This document shows positions 63,463 to 64,000 of a stretch of 64,000 nt of DNA, in pieces (positions within the stretch are counted from its first letter, which is position 1; each line of letters starts with the position of its first letter). Under the pieces are notes generated by a model. The model was not told the DNA's origin. It saw only the letters and a list, made by a program, of their open reading frames with translations, and made no database searches. Made by a program: the position numbers and the translations under genes. The stretch spans positions 62,001 through 126,000 of the forward strand of contig DFOS01000024.1 in the NCBI GenBank assembly GCA_002376845.1. Direction: 5' to 3'. The stretch is from Bdellovibrionaceae bacterium UBA3535. Its GTDB lineage: Bacteria > Bdellovibrionota > Bdellovibrionia > Bdellovibrionales > UBA840.

Positions 63463-64000
63463 CTAAGAACCGGCCAGTAAGGACTTTCCCGTCATCTCCT
63501 GCGGCTTGGTGATACCCATAATTTGCAAAATACTAGGCGCAATATCCTGGAGGGCGCCATCTTTTAAAGCTTGCGGGTTTTTGGATATATGCATGAATGG
63601 TACGGGATTCATGGAGTGTTTGGTAATGGCTTTGCCGCTCTCGGCATCCGCCATTTCTTCACAGTTTCCATGATCTGCCGTAAGGAAGATTTCATAGGAC
63701 TGCGCCAAAGCTGTGGGTATTAATTTTTTAAGACAGCGGTCCAAAGCCTCCACGGCCTGTATGGCCGCCTCCTCAACACCGGTATGTCCCACCATATCGC
63801 CGTTTGCATAATTGCAAACAATAAAATGATACTTTTCCGAGTTGATGGCACCTAGCAAGCGGTCCGTTACTTCTGGAGCACTCATTTCGGGCTTCAAATC
63901 ATACGTGGCAACATCCTTTGGCGAAGGAACCAATATTCTATCTTCTCCTTGAAAGACCTTTTCCTCGCCGCCATTAAAAAAATACGTAACATGAGCATAC
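63463..64000 (-). CDS. gpmI: 2,3-bisphosphoglycerate-independent phosphoglycerate mutase (5'-truncated by window)
   Basis: Glycolytic enzyme of the alkaline-phosphatase superfamily. Only the C-terminal 178 residues are inside the window; the frame is open to base 64000. Family motifs: [37 protein letters not shown] and [10 protein letters not shown] (metal-binding Asp/His). The final section [11 protein letters not shown] and [18 protein letters not shown] is as in GpmI. Confidence 0.93.
   Translation of the reverse strand, partial: YAHVTYFFNGGEEKVFQGEDRILVPSPKDVATYDLKPEMSAPEVTDRLLGAINSEKYHFIVCNYANGDMVGHTGVEEAAIQAVEALDRCLKKLIPTALAQSYEIFLTADHGNCEEMADAESGKAITKHSMNPVPFMHISKNPQALKDGALQDIAPSILQIMGITKPQEMTGKSLLAGS

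Overview
The window looks like chromosomal DNA of a low-GC (roughly 40% by eye) Gram-negative bacterium. The most likely group is the Bdellovibrionota (Bdellovibrio-like predators). The evidence is: an operon in the order rpsB-tsf-pyrH-frr-uppS-cdsA-rseP followed by tsaB, a MinD-like ATPase and a J-domain/HTH protein; a lipoprotein whose signal peptide ends in a Tyr-Gln-Asn-Cys lipobox; a 1760-residue secreted fibre-like protein built from phage-tail-fibre repeats; and abundant peptidoglycan-recycling and envelope genes. The taxonomic call is inference from gene content. I see no rRNA, tRNA, CRISPR array, insertion sequence, prophage or attachment site. No stretch over about 265 bases lacks a gene.

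Layout. 1-4 kb: the 3' part of uvrA, a PocR/sigma-54 regulator and a small protein behind a sigma-54-like promoter. 4-11 kb: the peptidoglycan-recycling genes amgK, murU, anmK and nagZ, with a TadG-like anchor and a secreted protein between them. 11-17 kb: an overlapping operon of TonB-dependent receptor, two divergent LpxD-like proteins, FecCD-type permease, ATPase and TonB. 17-26 kb: outer-membrane protein with a 43-residue basic protein, an M23 peptidase, a lipoprotein, galU-(secreted protein)-priA, a CFI-box protein and a degenerate Rossmann protein. 26-36 kb: the translation/lipid/proteolysis operon through rluD and a YfiH-type protein. 37-46 kb: a probable specialised biosynthesis and export locus: E1-like ThiF protein, FeeM-type N-acyltransferase fused to PilZ and interrupted by an in-frame UAA, nitroreductase-like protein, RND/MMPL exporter, SPOR-domain outer-membrane barrel and LolA-like carrier. 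46-51 kb: the giant fibre protein. 51-58 kb: mltG and an arginine-succinyltransferase (AST) operon containing a degenerate M20 protein. 58-64 kb: BatE-like protein, bamD, TPR protein, hpt, rimO, a lipidated LolA-like protein, comF and partial gpmI.

Two themes run through the window. The first is the cell envelope: peptidoglycan turnover (AmgK, MurU, AnmK, NagZ, MltG, M23), lipid A-like acyltransferases, BamD, LolA-like carriers, TonB transport and an RND lipid-type exporter. The second is expression architecture: genes are tightly packed with 1-17 base overlaps. At eight gene starts lacking a Shine-Dalgarno a TAnnnT hexamer lies exactly six bases before the ATG, which predicts leaderless mRNAs. 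Five of seven convergent gene pairs overlap at their stop codons.

Most interesting items: the ThiF/FeeM-PilZ/nitroreductase/RND/LolA locus with its in-frame stop, the fibre protein with near-identical internal DNA repeats, the leaderless-promoter pattern, the two reciprocally degenerate LpxD paralogues, and the ligand-less M20 protein inside the AST operon.
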